Positions 31,516 through 31,594 of a stretch of 31,594 nt of DNA are shown one piece after another; position 1 is the first letter of the stretch; the number at the start of each line of letters is the position of its first letter. The position numbers were made by a program, and so were the translations under genes. The notes under the pieces were generated by a model. That model had not been told where the DNA came from. It saw only the letters and a program-made list of their open reading frames with translations, and ran no database searches. This DNA is from Chara braunii (Eukaryota; Streptophyta; Charophyceae; Charales; Characeae): contig BFEA01001052.1 of assembly GCA_003427395.1 (NCBI GenBank), positions 1 through 31,594 on the forward strand, in the 5' to 3' direction.

Positions 31516-31594
<79 letters not shown>
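31516..31594. repeat. T tract of at least 79 bases at the window edge
   Basis: Unbroken T run to the end of the window. Read on the minus strand it is an A tail, so it could be the 3' end of a minus-strand retroposon (LINE, SINE or processed copy) whose body lies to the right. A homopolymer of this length may also be a contig-end artefact. Confidence 0.8.

Overview
This window is eukaryotic nuclear DNA made almost entirely of transposable elements and repeats. I could support no intact host gene and no bacterial-type features (operons, Shine-Dalgarno sites, CRISPR, rRNA). The three recognisable coding blocks are Ty3/Gypsy LTR retrotransposons of chromovirus type, with a chromodomain-like tail after the integrase. 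The Lys/Glu-rich Gag that starts MVETRSGKS, the long LTRs and the repeat density fit a large green-lineage genome. A charophyte alga such as Chara is my best guess, from memory of similar proteins and not from a search. Single Ns, one run of 24 Ns and one exact 95-bp duplication across an N show that this is a draft assembly.

Layout. (1) 1-7383, plus strand: element A, a Ty3/Gypsy copy whose 5' LTR lies left of the window. It has a leader, gag (700-2550), pol in the -1 frame (2535-6301), a polypurine tract and a 3' LTR (6339-7383). A textbook -1 frameshift heptamer, GGGAAAC, sits just before the gag stop. The copy is dead: stops in gag and pol, a frameshift, and changed protease and reverse transcriptase active-site motifs. 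(2) 7384-7985: AT-rich spacer. (3) about 7985-14212, minus strand: element B, an older relative of A lying tail-to-tail with it. It keeps a 5' LTR (12989-14212), a tRNA-Met-type primer site, a leader and heavily decayed gag/protease, and is truncated before the reverse transcriptase. Its leader is split by a non-autonomous hAT-like transposon (10587-11866) with an 8-bp target duplication. That transposon contains a second pair of perfect 15-bp inverted termini. (4) 14213-18736: mostly unassigned DNA with a 0.75-kb tandem duplication, a 31-bp block at its junction that is copied from the flank of element B, and a long CT microsatellite. (5) 18737-20229: a decayed open frame of unknown function. 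(6) 20390-21460: two minisatellites (about 41 bp and exactly 31 bp periods). (7) about 21480-27837, minus strand: element C, a second chromovirus lineage with candidate 3' LTR, pol and gag, also inactivated. (8) 28169-28454: eleven exact-length 26-bp repeats. (9) 28455-31515: a purine-rich non-coding tract full of inverted repeats and diverged 1.29-kb repeats, including a 20-bp-stem hairpin. (10) 31516-31594: a T tract running off the edge.

How it works together: Gag would form the particle, and pol would supply protease, reverse transcriptase/RNase H and integrase. The frameshift signal would set the Gag to Gag-Pol ratio. None of the three copies looks able to act alone. The order of events that can be read is: element B inserted and decayed, then the hAT-like element inserted into B's leader. 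The A-type leader shows the uninterrupted state of that site.
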